64,000 bases of DNA from Muribaculum gordoncarteri (GCF_004803695.1 NZ_CP039393.1:3242870-3306869), one strand, 5' to 3'; positions 17,255 to 26,545 are shown, counted from the first letter of the stretch. The notes: generated by a model from the letters alone, not told the origin. Numbers and translations are program-made.

Positions 17255-18425
17255 CGGCTTCTTCCAGCCCAAATCACAGGCTGAACGGCAGAAGATGATG
17301 GAGTATCTTATCGTGATGCCGGCGGCGATACTATGTGGGGCCGTAATATTGTGGCTTCTATACACCAGCCTCAACAAGAGCGACGAGCGCGTGGGCGACG
17401 CCTTCAACACCGAGATACCCGAAGGGGAGAACGACGGCATGAAAGACAAGATGTCGGAATATGAGGCTGCGGAAGCTGCAAAAGAGAAAGAAACCCGTCA
17501 GCAGACGGTATCCGTCCTCGACACCCTCACAGCCACAACCCCGCAAGACAGCGATATGCGTCAGCCTTCGGCAGTGGAAACATCGGCGCAGGCGTATCAG
17601 GAAGTGCAGGCTTCGCTCGATGATTTCTTTGTGCCGGAAAATAATGAGGCGGCACAGGTCGCCGAGTTGCAGGCGCGGATCGACGAGCTGGAAGCTCAAA
17701 ATGCGATGGCGCAGCAGCAACAGCAGCCGGATCAGATGGAGATACTTGAACGCTCCTACCAGTTGGCGGCACAATATATGGGTAACGGCAACGGCGGCAA
17801 TTATCCACCTCCGGCCTCTGCCGACGATGAGAAAGGCAAGCGCAATGTGCAGCCGGTGGCACAGGTGTGCAGAAATGTTGTATCATCCCTCAGTGCCTCG
17901 TCAAGCAGAAGTTTCAACACCTCCGTCGGCTCGTCAAGAATTGTGAATAAGAACACAATCGCCGCAGTTGTTGCCAACAATCAGAGTGTAACCGACGGCG
18001 AGAGTGTAAAGTTACGGACAACCGAACCGATGTGGGTAGGCTCACGGCTGATACCACGCAATACTGTAATTGTCGGCTCTGCAAGAGTGCAGGGCGAGAG
18101 GCTGGAAATCGAAATATCCTCTATCGAGTGCGACGGCTTCATCTACGATGTGGAGTTGCAGGTTTACGACTCCGACGGCCAGGAAGGTATCAACATTCCC
18201 AACTCTATGGAGAGTGACGCGCTCCACGAAATCGGTGCCAATATGGGCAGTACGATGGGCAGCTCAATCAACATCTCCACCAATACAGGGGCGCAGATTG
18301 CTTCAGATGTTGGGCGAGGACTGATAAACGGTGTCAGCCAGTATCTCAACAAGAAGCTGCGAACCGTGAAAGTCCACCTCAAAGCCGGCTACCATGTGAT
18401 GCTTCACCAGCCGGAAGATATATGA
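17223..18425 (+). CDS. traM: TraM, VirB10-like conjugation protein
   Basis: A 400-residue protein. A cytoplasmic N terminus is followed by a membrane helix (LIVMPAAILCGAVILWLLYT, residues about 23-42). Then comes a long Gln/Ala/Glu-rich linker (MAQQQQQPDQMEILE) and a C-terminal beta-rich domain (residues about 240-400), as in VirB10-like channel components. It overlaps traL at the start by 32 bases. The polyglutamine run near residue 160 marks the flexible linker. Confidence 0.88.
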   Translation: MTMQEWKARINGFFQPKSQAERQKMMEYLIVMPAAILCGAVILWLLYTSLNKSDERVGDAFNTEIPEGENDGMKDKMSEYEAAEAAKEKETRQQTVSVLDTLTATTPQDSDMRQPSAVETSAQAYQEVQASLDDFFVPENNEAAQVAELQARIDELEAQNAMAQQQQQPDQMEILERSYQLAAQYMGNGNGGNYPPPASADDEKGKRNVQPVAQVCRNVVSSLSASSSRSFNTSVGSSRIVNKNTIAAVVANNQSVTDGESVKLRTTEPMWVGSRLIPRNTVIVGSARVQGERLEIEISSIECDGFIYDVELQVYDSDGQEGINIPNSMESDALHEIGANMGSTMGSSINISTNTGAQIASDVGRGLINGVSQYLNKKLRTVKVHLKAGYHVMLHQPEDI

Positions 18426-18451
18426 TTATTTACCACTTAATCCACAATCAA

Positions 18452-19465
18452 ATGAATTTCAAATTATTTATTCTTTCTCTCGTTGCCGTCCTCTGTATGG
18501 CAACCCCAGCCTTCGCAAAAGGCAAAAAGACGGTCAATAGTGCCGATAACAATGTGTCGCCTGATACTGAACAGGTAGCCGAACACGACTTGAACGTGTA
18601 CGACCCCGACTACACCGACGGCGACAAGTTCAGCGGTCTTACCCGAAAAGTCGGCTTTGACCGCATGATTCCGCCTCACGCTCTGGAGGTATGCTACAAC
18701 AAGACGACGCACATCATCTTCCCGGCAGAAATCACCTATGTCGATTTGGGCAACGAAAACCTTGTTGCCGGACTTGCAGACGGTGCGAAGAACGTGCTGC
18801 GCGTAAAATCCGCTTTCAAGTCGTTCAAGCAGGAAACAAACCTGTCGGTAATCACGGAAGATGGTAGCTATTACACGTTTAACGTGAAATTCGCCAAAGA
18901 GCCGCTGTTGCTCAGTATCGAGATGACAGACTTTCTCCACGACGGCGAATCGGTGAACCGTCCCAACAACGCACAGGAAATCTACCTTGAACGCCTCGGC
19001 AGTGAGAGTCCTATGCTTGTAAAACTGATTATGAAAAGTATCCACAAGCAGAACAAGCGCGAAATCAAACATATCGGGTCAAAGCGTTTCGGTGTGCAGT
19101 TCCTTTTGAAATCCATATATGCTAATAACGGTTTGCTGTACTTCCACACGGAGCTGAAAAACACCTCCAACATTCCTTTCGATATTGATTTTGTGTCTTT
19201 CAAGATTGTGGACAAGAAGGTTATCAAGCGTACAGCCATGCAAGAGCAGATACTTGAACCACTACGCGCCCAGAACTATGTAGTAGTCGTTCCCGCAAAA
19301 TCCTCTGAACGCACTGTGTTTGCGCTGGAGAAATTCACTATTCCCGACGACAAGCAGCTTGTCATAGAGGTCGCCGAAAAAGAGGGGGGCAGACACCAGT
19401 CCTTCGTTGTGGAGAACGAGGATATTGTCCGCGCAAACGTAATTGATGAACTTTCAATTCAGTAA
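18452..19465 (+). CDS. traN: TraN, VirB9-like DUF4138 protein
   Basis: A 337-residue exported protein with a signal peptide (FILSLVAVLCMATPAFAKG). The frame opens at 18422, but the ATG at 18452 starts the signal peptide and follows the same 24-base leader as traI. The body matches DUF4138/TraN, a VirB9-like part of the outer-membrane complex (ITYVDLGNENLVAG; YVVVVPAKSSERTVFALEKF). Confidence 0.88.
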   Translation: MNFKLFILSLVAVLCMATPAFAKGKKTVNSADNNVSPDTEQVAEHDLNVYDPDYTDGDKFSGLTRKVGFDRMIPPHALEVCYNKTTHIIFPAEITYVDLGNENLVAGLADGAKNVLRVKSAFKSFKQETNLSVITEDGSYYTFNVKFAKEPLLLSIEMTDFLHDGESVNRPNNAQEIYLERLGSESPMLVKLIMKSIHKQNKREIKHIGSKRFGVQFLLKSIYANNGLLYFHTELKNTSNIPFDIDFVSFKIVDKKVIKRTAMQEQILEPLRAQNYVVVVPAKSSERTVFALEKFTIPDDKQLVIEVAEKEGGRHQSFVVENEDIVRANVIDELSIQ

Positions 19466-19468
19466 CCT

Positions 19469-20050
19469 ATGAGAAAAGCGATGATGATAATCGCTGCCAT
19501 GCTTGCCCTTTTTACAGGGCAGGCAATGGCCCAGCGATGCCTCCCCGGTATGTCAGCCGTGGAAATAAAGGCGAATATGGCAGACGGTTTCTATACCGGC
19601 AACTCCCGCGACTGCGGATATTCATTCGGAGTGTATTACTCAGTGTTCAAGGGAGGCGCGAACACTTGGAACTTCGGAGGAGAGTATCTCCAGACCTATA
19701 AGCCATACGCTGAAAAAGGTCGTATTCCTGTGGCGCAGTTCACGGCAGAGGCGGGCTATAATCTCCACCTTGTCAGCGACTATTCGCAGACTTTCCACCT
19801 CTATGGCGGTGTATCGGCTCTCGGTGGATATGAAACGGTGAATTGGGGCAAGCACACCCTGTCCGACGGCTCCACGCTCCATAACGGCGATGCCTTCATC
19901 TATGGCGGTGCGCTGACCTTGCAGGCCGATTTCTATCTCTCGGATAAAATCGCGTTGACAGCCAATATTAAAGAGAGGTTTGTGTTCGGCAACTCAACGG
20001 GGCATTTCCATACGCAGTATGGTGTCGGTGTCAAATTCATAATTGAGTAG
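19469..20050 (+). CDS. traO: TraO, outer-membrane conjugation protein
   Basis: A 193-residue protein with a clear signal peptide (MIIAAMLALFTGQAMAQ) and an alternating beta-barrel-like body (YSFGVYYSVFKGGANTWNF; FHLYGGVSALGGYE). It lies three bases after traN, in the conserved order. The short predicted barrel suggests an outer-membrane location. Confidence 0.85.
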   Translation: MRKAMMIIAAMLALFTGQAMAQRCLPGMSAVEIKANMADGFYTGNSRDCGYSFGVYYSVFKGGANTWNFGGEYLQTYKPYAEKGRIPVAQFTAEAGYNLHLVSDYSQTFHLYGGVSALGGYETVNWGKHTLSDGSTLHNGDAFIYGGALTLQADFYLSDKIALTANIKERFVFGNSTGHFHTQYGVGVKFIIE

Positions 20051-20053
20051 CCT

Positions 20054-20734
20054 ATGAGATACACAGATAATGACATCCCGACTATCCCGTTGAGGGAGTT
20101 TTTGTCAGCTCTCGGAGAAAAACCGGTAAAATCAACAGAACATTTCAATGTTTACTATCCTCCATATCGGGATGATTCGGAACCGGTTTTTGTGGTATAT
20201 CACACCACAAACCAGTGGCATGATTATGACTCCGACGAGAAAGGAAACATAATAGACCTCGCCAAACTGTTGATGAATCCGGCGCTTGATAAAAATCCGA
20301 AAGCATTTATCGTGAGGTGCATGAATGATTATGAAATCGGTAAAGAGATTCTGGAAAGAAGCTCCCGGCCCATTGAACCTGTCATAATCAAACTTGACAT
20401 CAAGAATGTCAGACTGACGGACTTTATGAAGGCACTCGGACAGGAACATCCCGTAGCGGCAAACGGTAATCTCCGCATCTACAAAGCTCCTTATGACGCA
20501 AAGGGAGAACCGACAATGGTAATCAATACAGAGACAAACCTATGGCGTGATACTAAGTCCGGCGCCTACGGTGGAATCTATGACCTTGCCTATGAGTTGA
20601 CGGGTTCATGCAATATGGCAGAGCTTAACCGCTATATTGCAGGGCAGATGCAAGAATTAGAGAAGTCTAAGGCGGAAAAGGTAGAGCTGCCGAAACAGGA
20701 ATCACCGAAACCCAAACGCAAAATGCGGTTTTAG
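20054..20734 (+). CDS. Tandem degenerate CHC2-like protein without TOPRIM
   Basis: A 226-residue protein made of two copies of the module that begins the neighbouring primase. Module 1 (about residues 5-100) reads IPLREFLSALGEKP, VYYPPYRDDSEPVFVV, WHDYDSDEKGNIIDLAK. Module 2 (about residues 118-205) reads LTDFMKALGQEHP, IYKAPYDAKGEPTMVI, LWRDTKSGAYGGIYDLAYE. No Cys/His zinc ligands and no TOPRIM motif are present, so it cannot be a primase by itself. It ends in a basic tail (KPKRKMRF) and lies three bases before traP. It could bind single-stranded DNA or the primase; this is inference. Confidence 0.75.
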   Translation: MRYTDNDIPTIPLREFLSALGEKPVKSTEHFNVYYPPYRDDSEPVFVVYHTTNQWHDYDSDEKGNIIDLAKLLMNPALDKNPKAFIVRCMNDYEIGKEILERSSRPIEPVIIKLDIKNVRLTDFMKALGQEHPVAANGNLRIYKAPYDAKGEPTMVINTETNLWRDTKSGAYGGIYDLAYELTGSCNMAELNRYIAGQMQELEKSKAEKVELPKQESPKPKRKMRF

Positions 20735-20737
20735 CTT

Positions 20738-21610
20738 ATGGATATAGACGCTATCAAAGGAATATCCCTTGTGGATTTCCTGCACCGCCTCGGCTACGAC
20801 CCCACCGGACGCGACAGCAAAGGTCTGTGGTTCTATGCTCCGTACCGCAACGAGCGTAAGCCGTCGTTTCATGTCAATCCGCGCAAAAATGTATGGTTCG
20901 ATTTTGGGACAGGAGAAGGCGGCGACATATTCACTCTCGCAGGAGCGTTATCCGGCAAGACCGATTTCGTTGAGCAGGCTCGGTATATCGCCGATAAGAT
21001 GGATATGCCTGTGGCAGAGCCTTACAAACCGTTGCCGTTTGTTGAGGAACCGACATTCCAGAATGTGGAAATATCTCGTCTGGAGTCGTCCGCGTTGCTC
21101 CGCTATTTAGAACAACGTGGCATACAGAAAGAGATTGCACAACGCTACTGCGTACAGGTTGACTATGAGCTTCACGGCAAACATTATTACGCCATCGGTT
21201 TTGAGAACAACGCTCACGGTTACGAGCTGCGCAACCCGTTCTTCAAGGGGAGTTATCCGCCAAAGAGCATAACCCGTATTGTCAATGGCAATCCGCGCTG
21301 CAATGTGTTCGAGGGTTTCATCGACTTTCTTTCGTCTGAACGCCTCGGCTACAATGACGGCAACGACGGTGTTGTGCTTAACTCCGTGGCTAATGTCGGA
21401 AAGGCAATCCCGGTTCTTGCGGAATACCCGCTGATACTGTGCTACCTCGACAACGACACCGCCGGGCGTGCCGCAGTCGCCAGACTGCGCCGCGAGTTCG
21501 GCGACAGGGTGAGCGACAAATCCGCGCTCTATCCCGACCACAAGGATCTGAACGATTATCTGCAATCGCTCACTCAAAAACAAATCACTAAACCCAAATT
21601 CAAATTATGA
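20738..21610 (+). CDS. traP: TraP, TOPRIM primase
   Basis: A 290-residue primase-like protein. The N-terminal CHC2-like module (LVDFLHRLGYDP, APYRNERKPSFHV, WFDFGTGEGGDIFTLA) lacks zinc ligands. The TOPRIM domain is complete: glutamate in VFEGFIDFLSS (about residue 190) and aspartates in LCYLDNDTAGRAAV (about residue 235). TraP probably makes primers for replacement-strand synthesis in donor or recipient. It overlaps traQ by four bases. Confidence 0.88.
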   Translation: MDIDAIKGISLVDFLHRLGYDPTGRDSKGLWFYAPYRNERKPSFHVNPRKNVWFDFGTGEGGDIFTLAGALSGKTDFVEQARYIADKMDMPVAEPYKPLPFVEEPTFQNVEISRLESSALLRYLEQRGIQKEIAQRYCVQVDYELHGKHYYAIGFENNAHGYELRNPFFKGSYPPKSITRIVNGNPRCNVFEGFIDFLSSERLGYNDGNDGVVLNSVANVGKAIPVLAEYPLILCYLDNDTAGRAAVARLRREFGDRVSDKSALYPDHKDLNDYLQSLTQKQITKPKFKL

Positions 21611-22134
21611 CTACAAATTTCTGTTCACGCATCGGCGATATTCGCCTAACCCCCGCCCGGTTCTTCGGGTTCTGGATTGCTCTTTTTGCAATCGTAATCT
21701 CCATGACTTCCTGTTCCGACGACCTCGATGTGCAGCAGTCCTATCCGTTCACGGTGGAGGTCATGCCCTACGGCGACAAAATCACGCAGGGACAGACCGT
21801 GGAGCTGCGTTTTGAGATTGTTCCCGAAGGCAACTATTCCAACACCCTCTATACAATACGCTATTTCCAGTATGACGGCGAAGGCACTCTCAAACTCGTT
21901 GATGGCCCGGTGCTGGTAAATAATGACCGTGTGCTTCTTGAAAGCAAGACCTTCCGGCTGACATATACTGCAAAATCCTCTCAGGCTCATAAACTCCTGA
22001 TTGTGATTGAAGACAACTTCAATTCGACCCCGTGGGAACAGACCTTTGAGTTCAACGGCAAGGACAGCGGCGATGATGATGGTGGCAAAATCATCGGCCC
22101 GATTGTCGGCCCTGTAACACCGGTTGTGCGATGA
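21607..22134 (+). CDS. traQ: TraQ, DUF3872 lipoprotein
   Basis: A 175-residue protein. A long basic N terminus leads into a hydrophobic segment (FGFWIALFAIVISMTSCS) with a lipobox-like SMTSC. The mature part (PFTVEVMPYGDKITQGQTVELRF) matches DUF3872/TraQ. The C-terminal tail is Asp/Gly-rich. It overlaps the lysozyme gene by four bases. Confidence 0.82.
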   Translation: MTTNFCSRIGDIRLTPARFFGFWIALFAIVISMTSCSDDLDVQQSYPFTVEVMPYGDKITQGQTVELRFEIVPEGNYSNTLYTIRYFQYDGEGTLKLVDGPVLVNNDRVLLESKTFRLTYTAKSSQAHKLLIVIEDNFNSTPWEQTFEFNGKDSGDDDGGKIIGPIVGPVTPVVR

Positions 22135-22622
22135 AGAAACTATTGTTATTCTTCATGGCGTTGCTGACCCTTGTGGCGGCAACGCCCGCCGCCAACGCAA
22201 AGCGGTCTATAATGGAACTGCCTCCGTTTGAGCGTGCCGTGCTGATAATCAAAAAGTTTGAAACGCTCCACAAACCGAAACACTGGCCTTATGTAGGCTA
22301 CGGTCACCAAGTCCAACCCGGAGAACCTTACCGCCGTGGCGTGCAGCTCACCGAAAGACAGGCAGACGCCCTGTTGCGAAAAGATCTCCGCAAGTTCTGC
22401 GCCTTATACTCGCAATACGGCAAAGATTCAATCCTTTTAGCCTGCCTCGCCTACAACTGCGGACCCGGCGTAGTCAACAAGAGCAGTGTTCTGAAGAAAC
22501 TCAAATCCGGGAACCGCGACATCTTCAAGTCCTACACCTCCCACTGCCGGTATAAAGGCAAATTCCACAAGCAACTCCACCAACGCCGGATTATGGAAAT
22601 TATGATATTGTTCCAGAAATAA
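22131..22622 (+). CDS. Conjugation-associated GH24-type lysozyme
   Basis: A 163-residue exported protein with a signal peptide (LFFMALLTLVAATPAANA). A lysozyme-like fold follows: IIKKFETLHKPKHWPYVGYGH, with a candidate catalytic glutamate in FETLH and the YGH motif, then LTERQADALLRKDL and ACLAYNCGPGVV. It probably opens peptidoglycan locally so the transfer apparatus can assemble. It is the last gene of the tra operon; a hairpin lies 70 bases downstream. Confidence 0.85.
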   Translation: MKKLLLFFMALLTLVAATPAANAKRSIMELPPFERAVLIIKKFETLHKPKHWPYVGYGHQVQPGEPYRRGVQLTERQADALLRKDLRKFCALYSQYGKDSILLACLAYNCGPGVVNKSSVLKKLKSGNRDIFKSYTSHCRYKGKFHKQLHQRRIMEIMILFQK

Positions 22623-22692
22623 TCTGATTTGCGCAAGCAATTACCATGCGCCAATGCCGCCTGTGGCGGCCGAAATTTTTAGCGAAAAATCA

Positions 22693-22723
22693 GTGGAGCG
22701 ACTTCATCACGAGGTCGCTCCAC
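22693..22723. terminator. Hairpin between convergent operons
   Basis: GTGGAGCGAC (22693-22702) pairs perfectly with GTCGCTCCAC (22714-22723). It lies between the end of the tra operon and the convergent DUF3873 gene. The T-run is poor on the plus strand, so the terminator call is moderate. Confidence 0.55.
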
Positions 22724-22753
22724 CTGCTATATTACGACTTGGCAAATTTTTTA

Positions 22754-22963
22754 TTATTTCTTATTTAGCCACTCATCACGGCGTTGTCTGCACTCTTTGA
22801 GTGTACCAGCCACGCAGGAGAATAGTTCTCCATTGGTGTGGCGGTAATCGTATTGATAGTGTTTCTTACGCCGTGTGCGGTAGCCGGTGTAAAACACCTC
22901 GTATTGTTCGGTGCCGGGAGTGGTGGTAGTGCTTACTCCGTTGGCGGTCATTTTCGTTGTCAT
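22754..22963 (-). CDS. DUF3873 protein
   Basis: A 69-residue protein of the DUF3873 family (EQYEVFYTGYRTRRKKHYQY; RHTNGELFSCVAGTLKECRQ). Such proteins are common on Bacteroides conjugative elements; their function is unknown. It is the last gene of the minus-strand accessory operon, 12 bases after the 85-residue gene that RIT-1 interrupts. Confidence 0.8.
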   Translation of the reverse strand: MTTKMTANGVSTTTTPGTEQYEVFYTGYRTRRKKHYQYDYRHTNGELFSCVAGTLKECRQRRDEWLNKK

Positions 22964-23042
22964 AGTATCGCGGTTTTAGTATTCAACAATCAATATCCGA
23001 TATTCAAATGTTATATCGGGGTTGGTTATCTCCCTTTGTTTC

Positions 23043-23103
23043 AGCCATTTATCAAAAGCTTTTGATAAATGGCTTTATCTAAAGAATTATATAATCACTA
23101 CTT
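23043..23103 (+). repeat. RIT-1 left end: palindrome plus terminal repeat
   Basis: The palindrome TTATCAAAAGCTTTTGATAA (23049-23068) opens the element. With its flanks it extends to a perfect 32-bp palindrome at 23043-23074, because the AGCCAT target copy is complementary to the ATGGCT that starts the terminal repeat (23069-23103). The matching right repeat is at 26546-26580. Confidence 0.8.
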
Positions 23104-23207
23104 TCAAAGTTAAAAATCAATAATAACCTATTAGTCAGCGGCAATCGCGATAACTATCTTGGGATAATATATGTATTACTTATAGAACCCCATAATATTG
23201 TCAAGAT

Positions 23208-24458
23208 ATGGAAAACACGATTATTCCCACTGATAGTTTGATAGAGGTTTGTGAAAAGGCTGTTGAGACCTTTCAATTGGCGACTGATGTCAAAAGTCGG
23301 TTTATGAGAGGGATTAGAGTGCTAAGCAGGCATTTACAGCAGGACGGTGTGTTAAATTATAAACCGGAAGAAGGAGAACGGTATATAGTTGAGATATTTG
23401 AACAAAACCTGTCTAAATACAGAAAGATGCAGATAATACCTGCAATCCGGGCTGTCAATGCCTATCTTAATGGTGAGGCGACCTATACGATTCCAAAGGC
23501 GCAACGCTATGTTCATAAATCCTATCGTTTTCCCGGAGATATTGGTACTGTTGCAGAACAGTTCATAAACGAACGCACAGACGAAAAACATCTAAGCCTG
23601 AATACTGTTCGACAATATAAAAGAGTCCTCAGCAAATTTGCGGTTCTTATGGAGCTAAGGCATAGAACGCTGTGGGATTTATCCGAAGCAGACATTGTCG
23701 CGTTCATTGGTTCGACCCACAACAGTGATTTCGACAGGCTTTCTATACTTCGGTTCTTTATGTCTTATTTATACGACAACAAGATTACAACCACAGATTT
23801 GAGCCATCCGTTGATTGGGAAATCGAGAAGAAGGCCGACAAAATTACCTTCATACTATGAAGCGCACGAAATAGCCTCCATAGAAAATGCCATATGCAAG
23901 AGCGGCAAGAAAGGACTCAGAGACTATGCCATGATACTGTTGGCATCCAGACTTGGATTGCGCAGCTCGGATATATTAGATCTTAAATTATCTGATATAG
24001 ACTGGGATGCCAATGTTTTACGGATAATGCAGCATAAAACGAGAGCCCCGATTGAGTTGCCCCTGATTCCAATTGTAGGGAATGCTATAGCATCATATCT
24101 AAGATACGGGCGACCAAAATCAACCCTTAAAAATGTTTTCCTTACCTGTAATTTCCCCGTAAGACCTCTTATGGAAGGTACATTCCGTGAAATCGTGGTG
24201 GAATATATGCGTAGGGCCGGTGTGGGATATGATGGCAAACATCACGGCCCCCATAGTCTTCGCCACAGTCTTGCATCACGGATGTTAAAAAATGGGGTGG
24301 CGATGCCTGTAATTTCAGAAGCCCTCGGACACCAGTCCACAGACACCACCATGTCCTATCTCGCAATTGATAATGAATCATTGCTTCTCTGTGCAAATGA
24401 CGTGGTATTGGTCAAAGAAAGTTTTTACACACAAAAGGACAAGTATTTTTATGGATAG
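23208..24458 (+). CDS. RIT-1 recombinase A (tyrosine recombinase)
   Basis: A 416-residue tyrosine recombinase, the longest of the trio. The SAM-like N-terminal core-binding domain lies around residues 105-205. Catalytic residues are Arg in ASRLGLRSSDIL, HxLRH in HGPHSLRHSLASRML, His in LGHQSTDTTMSYLAID and Tyr in the same segment. The full R-H-R-H-Y set is present, so the enzyme should be active. The stop overlaps the start of recombinase B by eight bases. Confidence 0.9.
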   Translation: MENTIIPTDSLIEVCEKAVETFQLATDVKSRFMRGIRVLSRHLQQDGVLNYKPEEGERYIVEIFEQNLSKYRKMQIIPAIRAVNAYLNGEATYTIPKAQRYVHKSYRFPGDIGTVAEQFINERTDEKHLSLNTVRQYKRVLSKFAVLMELRHRTLWDLSEADIVAFIGSTHNSDFDRLSILRFFMSYLYDNKITTTDLSHPLIGKSRRRPTKLPSYYEAHEIASIENAICKSGKKGLRDYAMILLASRLGLRSSDILDLKLSDIDWDANVLRIMQHKTRAPIELPLIPIVGNAIASYLRYGRPKSTLKNVFLTCNFPVRPLMEGTFREIVVEYMRRAGVGYDGKHHGPHSLRHSLASRMLKNGVAMPVISEALGHQSTDTTMSYLAIDNESLLLCANDVVLVKESFYTQKDKYFYG

Positions 24459-25407
24459 CAATAGAGTTTTCAACAGTGTCCTCGCCGCATACCTGAAAGG
24501 ATACATAGCGGAGAAGGAGTCCCTATGCCAAAGCACAGAATCGTCTTATTGGTGCCTGCATGAATTTGACAAGTATCTAATTGAAATTGGACATGCCGGT
24601 CTCAACATATCCAAGCGTACATATGATGGATGGCTTGAATGGGCATCTATAAATCGAAAAAGATCCACGATACACTGCAAGGTTCTAATCCTCACATCCT
24701 TTATGAAATATATGTGCTCAATGGGTAATGATTGCTACGTTCCTCCACCGCATAAAAACCACGCATCGGATTTTGTTCCGTATATATTCTCAGATGAAGA
24801 AATAGGGCGTATATTTGAAGCCAGTGACAATCTGGCTCTTGCATATTATACCGGACACAACACTGTGCTTTTCTCAATGCCCGCTTTAGTCCGGTTCCTA
24901 TATAGCACGGGCGTCAGAATATCAGAGGCTCTTGCTATAAGAAACAAAGATGTAAATTTTGACAAGAGACAGATTTTAATTGAAGGCCTCAAAAATAAAA
25001 TGCAACGTCTGGCGCCAATCAACCAGTCTCTTGAGAAAGTGCTTAAACAATATCTTCAATATAGAAACATGTTACCGGTTCCCGGAATTGATGAGCCGGA
25101 GGGTTTTATGTTTGTTTCAGGATTAGGACGGCAAATCAAAAGGAATACAGTTTCAAAATGGTTCAAAAAAATCATATTGGCTGCCGATATACCCTATAAT
25201 GGTCAACAGGAAGGACCAAGAATCCATGATTTGCGTCATACGGCCTGCGTTCATGCGATGTCCCGTCTTGTGTCAAAGGGCTACGATATATATTGCGCTC
25301 TTCCGATGCTTGCAAGATATATGGGACATAAAAATCCCACAAGTACCGAGTCTTATGTCAGATTGACACAAAGCATGTATCCGGATGTATTGCTGGCGAT
25401 TCCTTGA
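24451..25407 (+). CDS. RIT-1 recombinase B (tyrosine recombinase)
   Basis: A 318-residue tyrosine recombinase. The ATG at 24451 overlaps recombinase A, and the product aligns end to end with recombinase B of RIT-2. Catalytic motifs are STGVRISEAL, IHDLRHTACVHAM and MGHKNPTSTESYVRLT, giving a complete catalytic set. Its TGA touches a possible TTG start of recombinase C at 25404. Confidence 0.9.
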   Translation: MDSNRVFNSVLAAYLKGYIAEKESLCQSTESSYWCLHEFDKYLIEIGHAGLNISKRTYDGWLEWASINRKRSTIHCKVLILTSFMKYMCSMGNDCYVPPPHKNHASDFVPYIFSDEEIGRIFEASDNLALAYYTGHNTVLFSMPALVRFLYSTGVRISEALAIRNKDVNFDKRQILIEGLKNKMQRLAPINQSLEKVLKQYLQYRNMLPVPGIDEPEGFMFVSGLGRQIKRNTVSKWFKKIILAADIPYNGQQEGPRIHDLRHTACVHAMSRLVSKGYDIYCALPMLARYMGHKNPTSTESYVRLTQSMYPDVLLAIP

Positions 25408-25445
25408 CTCAGACTATTCTTCATAAATCTCTTAATTCAAAGGAT

Positions 25446-26477
25446 ATGATACATAAGAATAATTATCTTGACTTTGCAATATGTCTGGAAAAGTTCTTTT
25501 CTGACTATCTGATAAAGGAGCGTGGCGCGAGCAACCATACTATACGCTCTTACCGTGATACGTTTATATTGCTGATTGATTACTTGTCAAAAGAAAAAAG
25601 TATAAAGCCGTACAATATATGCTTCAGTCAGATTGGGAAAGAATGTGTCTTGGAATTTCTTGACTGGCTCGAGTGTAAGCGGGACTGCACACCGGGGACA
25701 AGGAATCAGAGATGTGCTGCGTTACGCTCGTTTTTTCGATATATAATGTATCTCGACCCTACACATATGTCCCAATGGAAAGAAATATGTAAAATCAGGC
25801 TGAAGAGATATGTGAAAGGCTCGTTGGCATATGTGTCAGTGGAGGCATTGAAATGTCTTTTGGATTATGTGCCGGTAGATACCCGAAAAGGGAGAAGGGA
25901 CTTGGCAATGCTGACTTTAATGTACCAAACAGGGGCGCGTGTTCAAGAAATAATCGACTTGACTCCAGCATCAATTAGGCTGTCAAAGCCATTCACCGTC
26001 GAACTTCTCGGAAAAGGTTCCAAAAAACGAATAGTCCCGATTGATGGGAATTCGATGGAACTTGTGAGTTGCTATATCAAAGAAAATAATCTTGATGATT
26101 GTGCCAAACGTGTTTTCCCTTTGTTCTTTAATTGTTGGGGCGAGAGGTTGTCAGCAGCCGGAGTTGCATATATTCTTGAAAAATATTATTCTATGGCAAA
26201 AAAGGAACATGAAGATTTGTTCCCAGACAAGATAAGCCCTCATGTATTGCGCCATTCAAAAGCGATGCATTTACTGCAATCAGGCGTAAACTTGGTATAT
26301 ATAAGGGATATCCTTGGTCATGCATCTATTAAGACTACAGAAATATATGCAAGAGCGGATTCCAAGTATAAACGAGAGGCATTAGAAAAAGCCTACGTTG
26401 ATGTGTGTAACGTCCATACGGAATGTGAATGGGAAAAAGATGATAAACTCAAACAGTTTCTCAAAAGTTTGGCATAG
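25446..26477 (+). CDS. RIT-1 recombinase C (tyrosine recombinase)
   Basis: A 343-residue XerC/D-like recombinase. The ATG at 25446 matches the start of its RIT-2 counterpart; a TTG at 25404 would add 14 residues and overlap recombinase B. Catalytic motifs are QTGARVQEIIDL, ISPHVLRHSKAMHLL and LGHASIKTTEIYARAD. The right terminal repeat begins 68 bases downstream. Confidence 0.88.
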   Translation: MIHKNNYLDFAICLEKFFSDYLIKERGASNHTIRSYRDTFILLIDYLSKEKSIKPYNICFSQIGKECVLEFLDWLECKRDCTPGTRNQRCAALRSFFRYIMYLDPTHMSQWKEICKIRLKRYVKGSLAYVSVEALKCLLDYVPVDTRKGRRDLAMLTLMYQTGARVQEIIDLTPASIRLSKPFTVELLGKGSKKRIVPIDGNSMELVSCYIKENNLDDCAKRVFPLFFNCWGERLSAAGVAYILEKYYSMAKKEHEDLFPDKISPHVLRHSKAMHLLQSGVNLVYIRDILGHASIKTTEIYARADSKYKREALEKAYVDVCNVHTECEWEKDDKLKQFLKSLA

Positions 26478-26545
26478 ATTATAATCACAAGAATTTATAT
26501 AAAAGACTATTGATTTTACAGGTGCTTATTTCAGATATACTGACT

